Shown: piece after piece, positions 63,789-64,000 of the stretch
Position numbering within the stretch: the stretch's first letter is position 1
Layout: each line of letters opens with the position of its first letter
Source of the DNA: Martelella sp. NC20
Lineage (GTDB): Bacteria > Pseudomonadota > Alphaproteobacteria > Rhizobiales > Rhizobiaceae
Direction: 5' to 3'
Length of the DNA: 64,000 nt
Assembly (NCBI RefSeq): GCF_013459645.1
Contig: NZ_CP054861.1
Span: forward strand, 4,886,001 to 4,950,000
Notes under the pieces: generated by a model
What the model was told of the DNA's origin: nothing
The model's input: only the letters and a program-made list of their open reading frames with translations
Database searches by the model: none
Position numbers and translations under genes: made by a program

Positions 63789-64000
63789 ATGGGCGCGATT
63801 GACACAGAAGAAACGCACGGGATCGTGGCGGAAGCCGAAAGGGCGCTCGCCGATATCAGGATCGTGCGCGAAGAAGTGTCGAAAGTCATCTACGGACAGG
63901 AAAGCGTGGTCGAGAACGTGCTGCTTGCGATCCTGTCCGGCGGCCATGCGCTGCTGGTCGGCGTGCCCGGGCTTGCCAAGACCAAGCTGGTATCCACGCT
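63789..64000 (+). CDS. MoxR-family AAA+ ATPase (5' part, cut by window edge)
   Basis: About 70 residues are visible: MGAIDTEETHGIVAEAERALADIRIVREEVSKVIYGQESVVENVLLAILSGGHALLVGVPGLAKTKLVST. The GxPGxAKT Walker A and the IYGQE lead-in mark the MoxR group, chaperone-like ATPases that usually act with von Willebrand-type partners encoded next door. GGAGA lies upstream of ATG 63789. It is divergent from DUF1285. Confidence 0.92.
   Translation, partial: MGAIDTEETHGIVAEAERALADIRIVREEVSKVIYGQESVVENVLLAILSGGHALLVGVPGLAKTKLVST

Noticed and set aside
1..64000. CRISPR arrays, rRNA and tRNA genes
   Set aside because: No regularly spaced direct repeats, no rRNA-like conserved blocks and no cloverleaf with a T-arm consensus were found by reading. 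A covariance-model scan would settle the tRNA question.

Overview
The window is a high-GC chromosomal segment from an alphaproteobacterium of the Hyphomicrobiales (Rhizobiales), most likely a member of or close relative of the Rhizobiaceae. This is inferred from gene content and order: proC-csaA-ybjN, ubiK/lgt-midA-pgeF, pyrB with a pyrC-like partner, plsY-dprA-topA-rnr, rplY-pth-ychF, petABC, trmL-hemF, and cca-Nudix-DUF1285 facing a MoxR gene. The intergenic palindromes are also of rhizobial type. Nearly everything is housekeeping; the accessory content is one insertion sequence and several repeat families. I saw no rRNA, tRNA or CRISPR array.

Layout. 1-2.4 kb: end of a NifU-like Fe-S scaffold gene, hisI, a CBS protein and a rhomboid protease. 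2.6-6.1 kb: a D,D-carboxypeptidase with a SPOR domain and two adjacent OmpA-type lipoproteins. 6.3-13.2 kb: an RND efflux pair divergent from a UvrD/PcrA helicase. 13.4-15.1 kb: ybjN, proC and csaA on the minus strand. 15.5-16.9 kb: a repeat palindrome split by an IS110-family element. 16.9-23.4 kb: ubiK, lgt, midA, pgeF, an M24-fold protein, a lipoprotein and prs. 23.8-30.2 kb: a PAS-GGDEF-EAL protein, pncA, azlCD, pepP and a DUF1127 miniprotein. 30.5-36.4 kb: an AidB-like acyl-CoA dehydrogenase divergent from pyrB-pyrC'-plsY-dprA. 37.1-42.9 kb: topA, rnr and rplY. 43.1-48.4 kb: a second GGDEF-EAL protein, pth, clpS, ychF and glutathione peroxidase. 48.5-56.1 kb: apt, petABC and two ABC half-transporters. 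56.4-60.5 kb: an AraC regulator divergent from a DASS transporter, then trmL and hemF. 60.6-64 kb: two small proteins, cca, a Nudix hydrolase, DUF1285 and the start of a MoxR ATPase.

The most interesting object is the IS110-family element at 15700-16860. Its 5' non-coding end carries what reads as a complete bridge RNA. There is a 13-bp 5' hairpin, followed by two internal loops. The guides of the first loop match the flanking genomic target (8 of 8 and 9 of 9 bases). The guides of the second match the element's own two ends (9 of 9 and 9 of 9). Joining the two ends in the excised circle would also build a -35/-10 promoter (TTGATT, 17 bp, TATGAT) whose predicted start is the first base of the hairpin. 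The element sits inside a REP-like palindrome. Removing it restores a sequence that aligns with an intact palindrome at 48.4 kb, which confirms the boundaries. This is an IS621-like, RNA-guided element whose guides are set for a rhizobial repeat.

Other points of note are a pyrC-like protein beside pyrB that has lost its metal ligands, an M24 protein that has likewise lost them, and a PAS-GGDEF-EAL gene with no normal start codon in frame.
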